This document shows positions 18,299 to 27,202 of a stretch of 64,000 nt of DNA, one piece after another (the first letter of the stretch is position 1; each line of letters begins with the position of its first letter). The position numbers and the translations under genes were made by a program. The DNA is from Oceanobacillus arenosus (GTDB taxonomy: Bacteria; Bacillota; Bacilli; Bacillales; Amphibacillaceae): contig NZ_PIOC01000014.1 in NCBI RefSeq assembly GCF_003369575.1, positions 187,829 through 251,828 of the forward strand, written 5' to 3'. The notes below the pieces were generated by a model. That model ran no database searches. It was not told where the DNA came from and was given only the letters and a program-made list of their open reading frames with translations.

Positions 18299-19838
18299 GT
18301 GAGTCTCCCGTTATTAATTCATATATTTCTGCAGATTCTTCATTATCAGGATTCAACTCGTATGCCCGTACAATATTTTCTTTTGCTTTTCCTAGTTCAC
18401 CAGTATTATAGTAAAGAATTGCTAAATTGTAATAGGATTCTGGCAGTTTTTCATAATTAAGACTCTTCTCGAGGTCAGCTATTGCTAAATTAATCTCATT
18501 TAGCTCGATATATGCATAGGACCTATGAAATAATAATATACCTTGTAAATCTCCTGGTAGATTAAGTCCAAGCGTAGTAGAATCCACAACATCTTGATAA
18601 TTTTCTTGCTGTAGCGAATCCTCAGCAACCATCAATTGATATGCCTGCTTTTGACTATTGTTCTCATATCCCCAAATTACAAGGACTATTAGCATTATTA
18701 GATAGACACTCGTTGCAATTAATTGCTTGGAAATGCTGCTTTTCTTCGGTAAATAAATAATTGCAGAGGCGATGAAACCTGCTGCAAGTCCACCTAAATG
18801 TGCTGCCATATCAATTTGTTGCACAAATAAACCAAAGATCAAATTAACGGCAAGAATTAATAAGATATTATATCCCATCGTTTGGAAAAAAATACGTTTA
18901 TAAATCAAACCAAAGAATAATAGAGCACCGAATAATCCAAAAATCGCACCCGATGCACCCGCTGAAACATTAACCGTAAATGCTAGGCTAGCAAGTCCAC
19001 CACCAATTCCGGCTAAGAAGTAAATGAGGAGGAAACGCCAGCGGCCAAAAATTCTCTCAACAATTGTTCCCAAATAGTACACTGCTAGCATATTCATAAT
19101 CAGATGAAGAATGCCAATATGTAAAAACGTAGAACTAATGATTCTCCACCACTCATTATTTTCTAAAATGGCCGGATTGTACTTCGCACCAAATTCGATT
19201 AACGTAGCAATCCTCGTACTTCCACCATTCATCTCCAGTAAAATAAAGAGAAGCACATTGATAACCATGATACAATAAGTAAAGAACGGCTTACTACGCG
19301 AGAAAATATTTTGATATTCATTTTTCTTCTGCTGAATCAATTCAATAAGCTGTTGTTTATTTGCTTTCACAACTTCTTCCATTACTAATTCAGTAGCAGC
19401 TTTATCTATATTTATAGGCTGCTCACTCGTACTCGCTTGTAACCGTTGAATCTCCTGATCAAAATTTTCTTCGTCTAAATAGTATACCTTCATCTTAATT
19501 GGTCGTTTTTCTTTCAATTGCATCGGTTTTTTTAATCTTTCCCAATCATCCACTGGTGCATTTGCTGCAACATATACATTATGTAATTCAATATTCTTCC
19601 CTTTGATTCTCCGCTGCATATTGTGCACCGTTTGAAACACGCGAGCAATATCTTGTCGTAAATGATTTTGCCAGTCAAATCCGTTATGGATAAGTCGAAT
19701 AATTATCGTTTTTTTATTCTCATGCTTCTCCAACCAGATTTCTTCCGCATTTTCATTTATTGTCAAGATATTAAACTGTTCCTCTTCCAAGAAATGATTT
19801 GCAATTTGATATAAGGTATATTGCTCTTTTAAAAACAT
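18288..19838 (-). CDS. gluP: Rhomboid intramembrane serine protease with TPR domain
   Basis: 516 residues in three parts. The N-terminal 180 residues are cytosolic. A rhomboid core follows, with the catalytic Ser in SAGASGAIFGLFGAL and the His in IDMAAHLGGLAAGF. The C-terminal tail contains TPR-like repeats (SYYNLAILYYNTGELGKAKEN). The domain order and the place beside yqgQ-glcK match B. subtilis GluP (YqgP), reported to cleave membrane proteins and help control the magnesium transporter MgtE. AAGGTGA precedes the ATG. Confidence 0.93.
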   Translation of the reverse strand: MFLKEQYTLYQIANHFLEEEQFNILTINENAEEIWLEKHENKKTIIIRLIHNGFDWQNHLRQDIARVFQTVHNMQRRIKGKNIELHNVYVAANAPVDDWERLKKPMQLKEKRPIKMKVYYLDEENFDQEIQRLQASTSEQPINIDKAATELVMEEVVKANKQQLIELIQQKKNEYQNIFSRSKPFFTYCIMVINVLLFILLEMNGGSTRIATLIEFGAKYNPAILENNEWWRIISSTFLHIGILHLIMNMLAVYYLGTIVERIFGRWRFLLIYFLAGIGGGLASLAFTVNVSAGASGAIFGLFGALLFFGLIYKRIFFQTMGYNILLILAVNLIFGLFVQQIDMAAHLGGLAAGFIASAIIYLPKKSSISKQLIATSVYLIMLIVLVIWGYENNSQKQAYQLMVAEDSLQQENYQDVVDSTTLGLNLPGDLQGILLFHRSYAYIELNEINLAIADLEKSLNYEKLPESYYNLAILYYNTGELGKAKENIVRAYELNPDNEESAEIYELITGDSPKE

Positions 19839-19948
19839 ACGTCACCTTCCTTATAAACCATCATAACAAAATTACATCAATTGTTAAATTTAAGACTAAT
19901 AAAAAAAGAATACTGCCGTCCCAAATGATACATGTGATATTCGCAATT

Positions 19949-20164
19949 GATATAAAGTGCGAACTAGTGGCAATTATGATTTTGAATCTGGATATACGGT
20001 GCTAATCACACATGAGTCTTCACTATTTGTCTACAATCAACCTCGATATTTAGTGGGTTTGTCATTCTTTTGTCGTTAGATTTTGCAGTATCCCCAGTGA
20101 AGTGTATTTCTGGAGCGACAGCCAAGGAAGCAAATATCATCCCGAGTTAGTTCGCACTTTATCT
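19949..20164 (+). repeat. Family A MITE-like repeat, copy 1 (short form)
   Basis: 216 bp bounded by inverted copies of AAAGTGCGAACTA (left GATATAAAGTGCGAACTAG; right GTTAGTTCGCACTTTATC). The interior shares GGTTTGTCATTCTTTTG, GCAGTATCCCCAG and GAAGTGTATTTCTGGAGCGAC with the copies at 45857 and 51948. It lacks the central hairpin those have. It fills most of the 426-bp gap between gluP and rpmG and has no credible open frame. Confidence 0.85.
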
Positions 20165-20214
20165 ATTTATTGCAACAACCTGTTGAGAGGTACCAATTAA
20201 TGTTGCAATTTAAT

Positions 20215-20256
20215 ATAAAAATAAACCCTTATCCAATAAGAAGATAAGAGTTTATT
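20215..20256 (-). terminator. Terminator after rpmG
   Basis: On the minus strand AATAAACTCTTATC pairs with GATAAGGGTTTATT (one mismatch), followed by TTTATATT. Confidence 0.8.
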
Positions 20257-20264
20257 CATGGTTA

Positions 20265-20414
20265 TTATTTCGTTTCACGATGTAATGTGTGTTTTTTTAG
20301 ACGTGGGCTATATTTCATAAGCTCAATACGTTCAGGATTATTACGTTTATTCTTTTTCGTAATATAATTACGATCTCCTGTTTCAGTACAAGCAAGAGTA
20401 ACGTTTACGCGCAT
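20265..20414 (-). CDS. rpmG: Large ribosomal subunit protein bL33
   Basis: 49 residues, [20 protein letters not shown]...TLHRETK. Only one cysteine is present, so this is the zinc-independent (C-minus) form; zinc-binding L33 has two CxxC pairs. GGAGGG precedes the ATG at 20414. Same neighbourhood as one B. subtilis rpmG copy. Confidence 0.95.
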   Translation of the reverse strand: MRVNVTLACTETGDRNYITKKNKRNNPERIELMKYSPRLKKHTLHRETK

Positions 20415-20596
20415 GATTTTCCCTCCAAACTATTAAATCTAACGATGTCTTATGTTTAGAAATTATTCTACAGACTTTTATTATAATACCAGAGTTTTTT
20501 AAAACAATCAACAATCAGTTAGAAATATTTTAAGGTTTTCTCACACTTGATTATATGGTATAACTAAATATGGGAATAAAAACAGGAGGGAAACAA

Positions 20597-20809
20597 ATGA
20601 TTTATGCAGTAATTACGATCATTGTAGTAGCTGTTGTTCTATTTATTCTATCATTTTTTATGAATGATAGATTCGAGGAACTTGAACGTCAAGTAGAACA
20701 ATTATCAATGACAAATATGAAGGATACATACCAATTACAGAAGAAGATCAAAGTTCTTGAAGAAGAGTTATTGCCAAGTGATCTAACGGAAGATATGACT
20801 AGGAAATAA
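20597..20809 (+). CDS. Small single-pass membrane protein with coiled coil
   Basis: 70 residues: one membrane helix (residues 2-22, [20 protein letters not shown]) followed by a charged helix with heptad-like spacing ([34 protein letters not shown]). No family recognised. AGGAGGG precedes the ATG at 20597. It lies 67 bp upstream of the next gene on the same strand and may share its transcript. Confidence 0.7.
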   Translation: MIYAVITIIVVAVVLFILSFFMNDRFEELERQVEQLSMTNMKDTYQLQKKIKVLEEELLPSDLTEDMTRK

Positions 20810-20876
20810 TGTTTGAGTTTTAAATGATGATAGGTTTTCATGCGGGATAATTAATGAATAAATGAGGGAAATAGTA

Positions 20877-21434
20877 ATGAAAAAAACTGTACGTACTTTT
20901 GCAATCGGCCTGCTAACAGCTGGAATTATCATGGCCATTGGCATGTATTTCTTTGATTCTAATTCCAATACACTTGATGAATTAACGTCGGAAGAAATGA
21001 TTCCAATACTTAAAGAAAAAGGCTATCACGTGTTAACAAGTGATGAGTATATTTCGCTTTCCGTTAAGACCGCTAGTGCAGAAGATAAAACTGTGGATGA
21101 AGTGACGGACAAAGCAAATACAGACGATGCAGCAAATACAGACGAAACTGTAAAAGAAGACACAGAAAAGGCACAAACAGAAACAAAAGAAGAAACAACA
21201 GCCCCTGAAGTGAATCAAGAAGAAGAGATTATCAATTATACATTGAATATCGAACCAGGAATGCCCTCTTCCATGATCACATCCGTGCTTCAAGAGCAAG
21301 GAATTATTGATGATGCAAGTGAGTTCAATAGCTACCTTGAGGAGCATGATTATAGTCTAAAAGTGCGAATGGGAACACACCAAGTAACAAGTGCCATGAG
21401 TTTTTATGAATTAGCAGAAACAATAACAAATTAA
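20877..21434 (+). CDS. Membrane-anchored protein with MltG N-domain-like C terminus
   Basis: 185 residues in three parts: a signal anchor (MKKTVRTFAIGLLTAGIIMAIGMYF); an acidic Thr/Glu/Asp-rich linker (about residues 65-125); and a C-terminal domain whose pattern (IEPGMPSSMITSVLQEQGII, then VRMGTHQVTSAMSFYELAETI) resembles the LysM-like N-domain of the endolytic transglycosylase MltG without its catalytic domain. It may bind peptidoglycan. The position near phoU recalls yqzC/yqzD of B. subtilis. Function unknown. Confidence 0.7.
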   Translation: MKKTVRTFAIGLLTAGIIMAIGMYFFDSNSNTLDELTSEEMIPILKEKGYHVLTSDEYISLSVKTASAEDKTVDEVTDKANTDDAANTDETVKEDTEKAQTETKEETTAPEVNQEEEIINYTLNIEPGMPSSMITSVLQEQGIIDDASEFNSYLEEHDYSLKVRMGTHQVTSAMSFYELAETITN

Positions 21435-21480
21435 GCAATAAGGTAGAAAAGGACTAAAACTTTTCTACCTTATTGCTTTT
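21433..21480. terminator. Bidirectional terminator between the MltG-like gene and phoU
   Basis: A 19-bp perfect stem, AAGCAATAAGGTAGAAAAG with its exact inverse, loop GACTAAAA. It ends both converging genes. Confidence 0.93.
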
Positions 21481-22132
21481 AGTTTAGATTAAAGTTCTCA
21501 CCTTTCACTAAATACAAGATGCTTTCACCTATATTTGTGATGTGATCTGCAAATCGCTCGATATATCTACCACAGTAAGAGACCTGCATAACAAATTGAA
21601 TTTTATCAGGATTTGTTGCTGTTTCACCTAATAATTCACTTACAACCTTGCGATATAATTTATCAACTTGATCATCCATCTCCGCAAGCTTGCCTGCACT
21701 GATAATATCTTCTTTTTGGAATGCGAGAATGGCTGCTTCTAGCATTTCTATCGTCATTTCCTGCATTTTCTTCAATCCTTGTGGCAAGGTCGAAGCATTT
21801 TCTCCTAAATGTATTGCAGACCTAGCAATATTCTTCGCGTTATCCGCCATTCTTTCAATATCTGTTACTATTCGTAAGACGATAATAATTCTTCGAAGAT
21901 CGGTTGCAACCGGCTGTTGTTTAGCAATAAGTAAAATTGCCTTATTATTAATATCTAATTCTTTCCGATCGATTTTAATATCTTCCGCAATGATGCGTTC
22001 TGCTAAGTCTGAATCTTGATTATATAAAGCATTAATTGCTGTTGTTAACGCATTCCCTGCATCTCTAGCCAGTTCAATAATGCTTTTATCAAGTTCTTGT
22101 AATTCTTGTTGGAATTGATCACGAGTACCCAA
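21479..22132 (-). CDS. phoU: Phosphate signalling protein PhoU
   Basis: 217 residues, two three-helix repeats each with a metal-binding pattern (VLRIVTDIERMADNAKNIA and VSYCGRYIERFADHITNIGE). PhoU links the PstSCAB phosphate transporter to two-component signalling. The start is TTG at 22132 behind GGAGGGG. No pst gene is present, although in B. subtilis the pst operon follows pbpA in this region. Confidence 0.93.
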   Translation of the reverse strand: MGTRDQFQQELQELDKSIIELARDAGNALTTAINALYNQDSDLAERIIAEDIKIDRKELDINNKAILLIAKQQPVATDLRRIIIVLRIVTDIERMADNAKNIARSAIHLGENASTLPQGLKKMQEMTIEMLEAAILAFQKEDIISAGKLAEMDDQVDKLYRKVVSELLGETATNPDKIQFVMQVSYCGRYIERFADHITNIGESILYLVKGENFNLN

Positions 22133-22260
22133 TTTTTGTCAGCCCCTCCACTATTCATACATTATAAAATCCATAATATTCAACTAATTAATGTATTTAA
22201 TTTAAACTAAGTTTATCATATAAATTATAAAAATGGAAATGATAATGCTATATATCAAGA

Positions 22261-22298
22261 ATGAAAGGCCTAAAATGGATTCATTTTAGGCCTTTCAT
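22261..22298. terminator. Terminator after the penicillin-binding protein gene
   Basis: A 17-bp perfect inverted repeat, ATGAAAGGCCTAAAATG with its inverse and a 4-nt loop. The T-rich tail is poor on the minus strand, but the hairpin is strong. Confidence 0.8.
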
Positions 22299-22306
22299 CA
22301 CTCTTT

Positions 22307-24403
22307 TTACTCGCTCTGTTCAGCATTGTTATCTCTGTTCAGATTTCCTCCGTTTTCCTTCATTTCGAAATAGGTGTCAAATATTCGTTCGCCAATAATA
22401 TTATTAATCTGATGCTGAGTATTTACAATCCCCAAACCAGGAACGACAATGGCAACGGCAATTTCTGGATCTTCAAACGGTGCATACCCTACTAATGTTC
22501 GGTTTTCAGTGTTTACCTTGCCATTCTCATCATAACGCTCTGTCTCAGCAGTCCCGGTTTTCCCTGCTGAAGTATATGCTTTATCGCTAAAGTAGCTAAC
22601 TGCTGTCCCGCCTGGAGAATGAAAGACTCTCCGGAAACCTTCTTGAACCCTTTCGATATTTTCCATTTCAATCTTATTTAGTACTGTTGTCCCTTTGCTT
22701 TGATATACCGGTCCAACTTCTTCTTGTGAAGCGATAGGCTCGCGAATTTCCTTTAGAAAATGTGGTTGCACACGATATCCACCATTTGCAATTGTCGAAA
22801 CATATTGTGCCAGCTGCATCGTTGTATACGTATCATACTGACCAATAGCAAAGTCCAATAGGTTCCCTGCACGTGGATCTGGTCCTACATATCCTGTTGC
22901 TTCATATGGAAAATCAATACCTGTTTTAACTCCAAGACCAAATTGCCAGAAGTAATTTCGCATTTGTTGAAATGCTTGAACATCCAATGATGTATTACTT
23001 CCGTTTGGATATGGGGAACGATAATCTCCACCCATTCTTAAAGCAATATAGAACATGTATACGTTAGATGACATTCTTAATGCATCAAGGTCATCAACAG
23101 ATCCGAGGTTTTGCCATGACCCTTTCCATGGGCCTCCCGATCCTATTTGAATCGGTCTATCATAAAACCTTTGACCTGGTGTAATAACCCCTGATTCATA
23201 TCCTGCAAGAATTGTTGCCCCTTTTACAGCCGATCCAGGCTCAGTGGCATTATATAGTGTTCGATAATCATCATTCGTAAATTCTTGTTCCTTGCGATTA
23301 TAATGCTGTCCAGTAATTGCCAATATTTCACCGTTCTGCGGATTCATTACAACCGCAAGTGCATCCTCTAAGAATCGATTTTGATATGGGAACTTACTGA
23401 TTGCAGTTTGTAGCTCTTCTCGTACAATCTTCTGTACCTCTTCTTGAAAATCCATATCAATTGTTAAAACTAAATCTTTCCCACGTTGCCCTTCAACAAT
23501 CGTTTTTGAATCAACAACCACACCATCTTTTGTTGTCGTATATTCAATTTGTTCTTTTCTTCCTCGGAGAATATCCTCGTAATATTGTTCTAATCCGCTT
23601 TTTCCAACACGGTCATTCCTGCTGTATCCTCTTGTCAAATAATATTGTTCCTGTTCAGCTGGAATTCCCTCTTTTTGACTTGTAATGGAACCTAAAATGC
23701 TGCTGATAGTCCCATCGTATGCATACTTACGATTCCAGTCGGTTGTTGCATTTATTCCGGGTAATGTACTAAGATGCTCGGAAACTTGTGCATATTCTTC
23801 CGCGGTTACATCTTTATTTTTGACAATTTGCGGTGTTAACGAATATGCTTTATCCAATTCTTTCTTTATCGCCATTACTTCCAATTCTTGTTTAGCGTAA
23901 TTCGCTATTTCCGCATCGGTTATTAGATCAAGGGTAGCATTATATACTTCCGCATTGTCCATTTCAGCTTTTGCTTCCTCAGTTAAACGTTCATCCGCTT
24001 TGGTTTTATTTTCTAAATACCAATATTCTCGTTTATCTCGGTCTGTAACTTTATCTATATATTCTTCGCTGTCCATTGTAATGTATTCGGCTAATTTCTT
24101 TGCCACATCAAGTCTTTCCTTTGCCTGTATTCCTTTTGCAGGGGTATATGTGATGGAGTATACTGGCTCATTATCAACAACAACATTATAGTTGCGATCG
24201 AAAATTTTCCCTCTTGGTACAGGTATTTTTGTTGTATCTTGTATGGTACGATCTATCTCATCCTGATATGCTTCCCCATTTAAAATTTGCACGACCCCTA
24301 ACTGTAAAATTAATACAGAAAAGAGGAGAAATATAGCAAAAAATAGTAAATTAATACGGAATGGGAGTTGTTTTTTCTTCTTTTTTTTCTTCTTGTCAAC
24401 CAA
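22307..24403 (-). CDS. pbpA: Class B penicillin-binding protein (PBP2A/PbpA type)
   Basis: 698 residues: a lysine-rich cytosolic start, one membrane helix (LLFFAIFLLFSVLILQLGVV), a dimerisation domain, and a transpeptidase domain with SAVK (in EPGSAVKGATILAG), SSN (RMSSNVYMF) and KTGTAE. It crosslinks peptidoglycan, most likely in rod-shape elongation. The start is TTG at 24403 behind GGGGGAG. It lies directly downstream of the MFS gene, as pbpA does in B. subtilis. Confidence 0.92.
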   Translation of the reverse strand: MVDKKKKKKKKQLPFRINLLFFAIFLLFSVLILQLGVVQILNGEAYQDEIDRTIQDTTKIPVPRGKIFDRNYNVVVDNEPVYSITYTPAKGIQAKERLDVAKKLAEYITMDSEEYIDKVTDRDKREYWYLENKTKADERLTEEAKAEMDNAEVYNATLDLITDAEIANYAKQELEVMAIKKELDKAYSLTPQIVKNKDVTAEEYAQVSEHLSTLPGINATTDWNRKYAYDGTISSILGSITSQKEGIPAEQEQYYLTRGYSRNDRVGKSGLEQYYEDILRGRKEQIEYTTTKDGVVVDSKTIVEGQRGKDLVLTIDMDFQEEVQKIVREELQTAISKFPYQNRFLEDALAVVMNPQNGEILAITGQHYNRKEQEFTNDDYRTLYNATEPGSAVKGATILAGYESGVITPGQRFYDRPIQIGSGGPWKGSWQNLGSVDDLDALRMSSNVYMFYIALRMGGDYRSPYPNGSNTSLDVQAFQQMRNYFWQFGLGVKTGIDFPYEATGYVGPDPRAGNLLDFAIGQYDTYTTMQLAQYVSTIANGGYRVQPHFLKEIREPIASQEEVGPVYQSKGTTVLNKIEMENIERVQEGFRRVFHSPGGTAVSYFSDKAYTSAGKTGTAETERYDENGKVNTENRTLVGYAPFEDPEIAVAIVVPGLGIVNTQHQINNIIGERIFDTYFEMKENGGNLNRDNNAEQSE

Positions 24404-24462
24404 TGGTTCTCCCCCACTTCAAAATTCTGTTCCAATCCCTTACGTATTAGATTTTACCATAT

Positions 24463-25734
24463 TTAGCGATCTTTTTCGTCTGTTATTTGCTCTTTAATTA
24501 AAATTTCTCTTTTTTTATTACTTCCTAAGTAAATATTCCTCACAAATAGATAGATGACAAGATGTGCCGTACCAAATACAACAAGTATGATTGGAATCAC
24601 CTTTACAGCAGTATAAAGATGTGCTACAAGGATAAAAATTGCAATAGAAAGGGTTCTCCCCCCGTTTAAAAATAATTCACGTACAACGATATATTCTATA
24701 CGTAGTTCTTTAGCATTACGTGCATTTCCGATTACATCGTAGGTCATTGATACATACGGGACATTAATAATTGGATATGCAATACCAATAATAATCGCAT
24801 ATAGGATTAGAAACTTGAAATCAATTGGAAATAGAAAAATGAAGCTAGAGATACAAAGGAGAATTGAACCAATCAGAATTGCCTTTTTTCTTGAAGCTGG
24901 TTTGATATATTTCGTCGCAATAAAATAGAGGATAATGGATATCCCTGAAAGATATAAATTAAATATCCCTAAAGCAAATTCGCTTTGTGTTAATACAAAC
25001 ACCCAAATCGAAATAATAAATGCAAATACTCCCTCGCGCAATCCTTGAAAAAAATGGGCATTTAAAATGCGTTGCCAATTTTTATTATGTTTTCTTTCTT
25101 TTAATACTTGAACAAATTGGTAACTCCCTGCTGCGCTTCTTCTTTTAAGCAGAAAACTAATTGCCACGGAGCAAATGAATAAGAACAAGGAAATCGTAAA
25201 AATGGTTGTATACCCAACATTTGCTTTCATATTGGAAATAATGATTCCCGCTAATAATGGTCCTACCATTCCACCAAACGATTGCATAATCCCAAAGAAT
25301 CCATTGAAGAAATCTCTTGTTTCAGGCTCGGTAATTTCAAATGTCAATACATTAAACGCCAGCCAGTAAAAACCATAACCAATTCCCAGTAAGCTACCAA
25401 GTAAGAAGTTGTATGTCGATGCATGCGTCCCTATTATTAATACAGTTAAAAAGAATAAAGCTAAAAAAATAACTCCTAAGCGAAGAACGATGATCCGGTC
25501 CACTTTTTTCGCAAGCCTTCCAGCAAAAATAAAGGAAAATGCTTGAAAAATATAAGTTGCTAAATTATATACTGCAATCGTTACATAATCTCCTGATTGT
25601 TTCCATATATAAATATTAACGAATGTATTTGAAAGAAAAATACCTAATGAATATAGACCACCAATCACTAATAATAATAGTAATTCCCGATTCATATCCA
25701 TTTTCCTATTAATGAATTCTCGAATTGCCCGCAT
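24463..25734 (-). CDS. yqgE: MFS-type transporter (YqgE-like)
   Basis: 423 residues with about 12 predicted membrane helices in two halves. The loop between helices 2 and 3 reads GRLAKKVDRIIVLRLG, a variant of the MFS signature. Substrate unknown. Position between sodA and pbpA matches B. subtilis yqgE. Confidence 0.85.
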   Translation of the reverse strand: MRAIREFINRKMDMNRELLLLLVIGGLYSLGIFLSNTFVNIYIWKQSGDYVTIAVYNLATYIFQAFSFIFAGRLAKKVDRIIVLRLGVIFLALFFLTVLIIGTHASTYNFLLGSLLGIGYGFYWLAFNVLTFEITEPETRDFFNGFFGIMQSFGGMVGPLLAGIIISNMKANVGYTTIFTISLFLFICSVAISFLLKRRSAAGSYQFVQVLKERKHNKNWQRILNAHFFQGLREGVFAFIISIWVFVLTQSEFALGIFNLYLSGISIILYFIATKYIKPASRKKAILIGSILLCISSFIFLFPIDFKFLILYAIIIGIAYPIINVPYVSMTYDVIGNARNAKELRIEYIVVRELFLNGGRTLSIAIFILVAHLYTAVKVIPIILVVFGTAHLVIYLFVRNIYLGSNKKREILIKEQITDEKDR

Positions 25735-25792
25735 AACTAAACTACTCCTTTTAAATATTTCTTAGTGTAAGCAGTTCAGTGTCAGATATGCA

Positions 25793-25822
25793 AAAAAACA
25801 CGCGAAAGATTCGCGTGTTTTC
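25793..25822 (-). terminator. Terminator after sodA
   Basis: On the minus strand AAAACACGCGAA and TTCGCGTGTTTT form a stem followed by a T-run. Confidence 0.92.
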
Positions 25823-25835
25823 TCATTAACTTATA

Positions 25836-26447
25836 TTATTTAGCTTCGTTATAGTTATTCGCAACTTCATCCCAATTTACAACATTCCAGAATGCTGAAA
25901 TGTAGTCTGGACGTTTGTTTTGATAGTTAAGGTAGTATGCATGCTCCCATACATCAAGGCCTAATAAAGGTGTTTTACCTTCCATTAGTGGTGAATCTTG
26001 GTTTGGTGTGCTTGTTACTTCAAGTTCTCCATTATTAAGAACTAACCATGCCCAACCTGAACCAAATCGAGTTGTAGCAGCTTTTGCAAATTCTTCTTTA
26101 AATGAAGCAAAGCTACCGAATTTTGCATTAATCTTATCAGCTAATTCGCCAGTTGGTTCGCCGCCACCGTTTGGAGATAGAACTTTCCAGAAAAGACTGT
26201 GGTTAGCATGTCCCCCACCATTATTACGTACAGCAGTACGAGCGCTTTCAGGTACAGCATCTAAATCACTAATAAGCTCAACTAGAGATTTGTCTTGAAG
26301 ATCTGTCAATCCTTCTAGTGCACCATTTAAGTTAGTAACATACGTGTTATGATGTTTCGTATGATGGATGTTCATTGTTTCTTTGTCGATTGTTGGTTCT
26401 AATGCGTCATATGCATATGGTAATTCTGGTAATTCAAATTTTGCCAT
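25836..26447 (-). CDS. sodA: Superoxide dismutase (Mn type)
   Basis: 203 residues. It converts superoxide to oxygen and peroxide. Metal ligands are visible: His in [13 protein letters not shown], His in [11 protein letters not shown], and Asp/His in [33 protein letters not shown] and the Gln-poor metal loop favour manganese over iron. The start is the ATG at 26447 ([14 protein letters not shown]), since GAGGAAGA lies inside the longer frame. Confidence 0.95.
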   Translation of the reverse strand: MAKFELPELPYAYDALEPTIDKETMNIHHTKHHNTYVTNLNGALEGLTDLQDKSLVELISDLDAVPESARTAVRNNGGGHANHSLFWKVLSPNGGGEPTGELADKINAKFGSFASFKEEFAKAATTRFGSGWAWLVLNNGELEVTSTPNQDSPLMEGKTPLLGLDVWEHAYYLNYQNKRPDYISAFWNVVNWDEVANNYNEAK

Positions 26448-26501
26448 GAATATCTTCCTCCTCAAATGATAATGTAAGGGATTTATAACCCTTTAATAAG
26501 T

Positions 26502-26530
26502 AGATTATCACTGCTTGCTGTTAGTTGCAA
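26502..26530 (-). promoter_or_regulatory. Candidate sodA promoter
   Basis: On the minus strand TTGCAA and TAATCT are separated by 17 bp, about 55 bp upstream of the sodA start. This fits a vegetative sigma-A promoter; no operator was recognised. Confidence 0.5.
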
Positions 26531-26618
26531 TTTATTTGCTCAATATCCAAGTAATTTGCAGAACTTTGTTGGATTATTGGTAGTTGAATGATTCAGCAGT
26601 ATCTAATTGTAAATAAAA

Positions 26619-26748
26619 GAACAAAAGCGCAAGCGCCCGTTTAGCAACGTACGGAGGTGAGGGAAGTCTCGCTACAGCTTTAGCGCTGGAGCTGGACGTG
26701 GCTATTCTCATTAATTAAGTTATCCATAGCCACAATTTTATAGTTTTC
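26619..26748. repeat. Family B repeat, copy 1
   Basis: About 130 bp starting AGAACAAAAGCGCAAGCGCC and ending ACAATTTTATAGTTTTC. It contains TACGGAGGTGAGGG, GCGCTGGAGCTGGACGTGGC and TAATTAAGTTATCCA, also found in the copy at 29703 and partly in the copy at 49179. It is GC-rich against its surroundings and can fold through AGCGC/GCGCT arms. No coding capacity. It fills the gap between the tRNA terminator and the sodA promoter. Confidence 0.8.
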
Positions 26749-26756
26749 TATACAGC

Positions 26757-26786
26757 AAAAAAAACAAGCATTTCGCTTGTTTTTTA
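26757..26786 (-). terminator. Terminator of the tRNA operon
   Basis: AAAACAAGC and GCTTGTTTT form a stem with a T-run on the minus strand, directly downstream of tRNA-Phe. Confidence 0.92.
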
Positions 26787-26793
26787 AAAGTGA

Positions 26794-26866
26794 TGGCGCG
26801 AGACGGAATCGAACCGCCGACACAAGGATTTTCAGTCCTTTGCTCTACCGACTGAGCTACCGAGCC
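26794..26866 (-). tRNA. tRNA-Phe (GAA), CCA not encoded
   Basis: Cloverleaf with D-stem GCTC/GAGC, anticodon stem AAGGA/TCCTT and loop CTGAAAA. The acceptor GGCTCGG against TCGCGCC leaves a U4-C69 mismatch (usual Bacillus sequence CGAGCC). Discriminator A is followed by TCA instead of CCA, unlike its neighbours. Last tRNA of the cluster. Confidence 0.93.
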
Positions 26867-26911
26867 ATAAGAAAAAGTAATTATTGAAGCTTGATTATCC
26901 TTAATAAAAGA

Positions 26912-27004
26912 TGGAGGAGGTAGAGGGATTCGAACCCCCGCGCGGTTTGACCCGCCTGTCGGTTTTCAAGACCGATCCCTTCAGCCGGACTTGGGTATAC
27001 CTCC
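26912..27004 (-). tRNA. tRNA-Ser (TGA)
   Basis: Long variable arm typical of serine tRNAs; anticodon stem TCGGT/ACCGA with loop CTTGAAA; acceptor GGAGGTA/TACCTCC. CCA is encoded at 26912-26914. The base before it is T, whereas bacterial tRNA-Ser normally has G at position 73. Confidence 0.95.
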
Positions 27005-27013
27005 GAGTTTTTA

Positions 27014-27090
27014 TGGTGGACCCTGCAGGACTCGAACCTGCGACCGATCGGTTATGAGCCGATAGCTCTAACCAACTGAGCTAAGGGTCC
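27014..27090 (-). tRNA. tRNA with CAT anticodon, probably tRNA-Ile2
   Basis: Acceptor GGACCCT/AGGGTCC, anticodon stem ATCGG/CCGAT with loop CTCATAA, CCA encoded. The body resembles Bacillus tRNA-Ile2, whose CAT is changed to lysidine-AT by TilS, rather than elongator Met (next but one) or initiator Met. The Ile2 assignment is from recall. Confidence 0.88.
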
Positions 27091-27109
27091 TTTTAAAAAA
27101 GTTATATTA

Positions 27110-27186
27110 TGGGGCGATCGATGGGAATCGAACCCACGAGTGCCGGAGCCACAATCCGGTGCGTTAACCCCTTCGCCACGACCGCC
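27110..27186 (-). tRNA. tRNA-His (GTG)
   Basis: Anticodon stem CCGGA/TCCGG with loop TTGTGGC. It has the extra G at -1 opposite C73 that is needed for histidine identity, and encodes CCA. Confidence 0.96.
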
Positions 27187-27202
27187 ATAATCATAATTAA
27201 AT

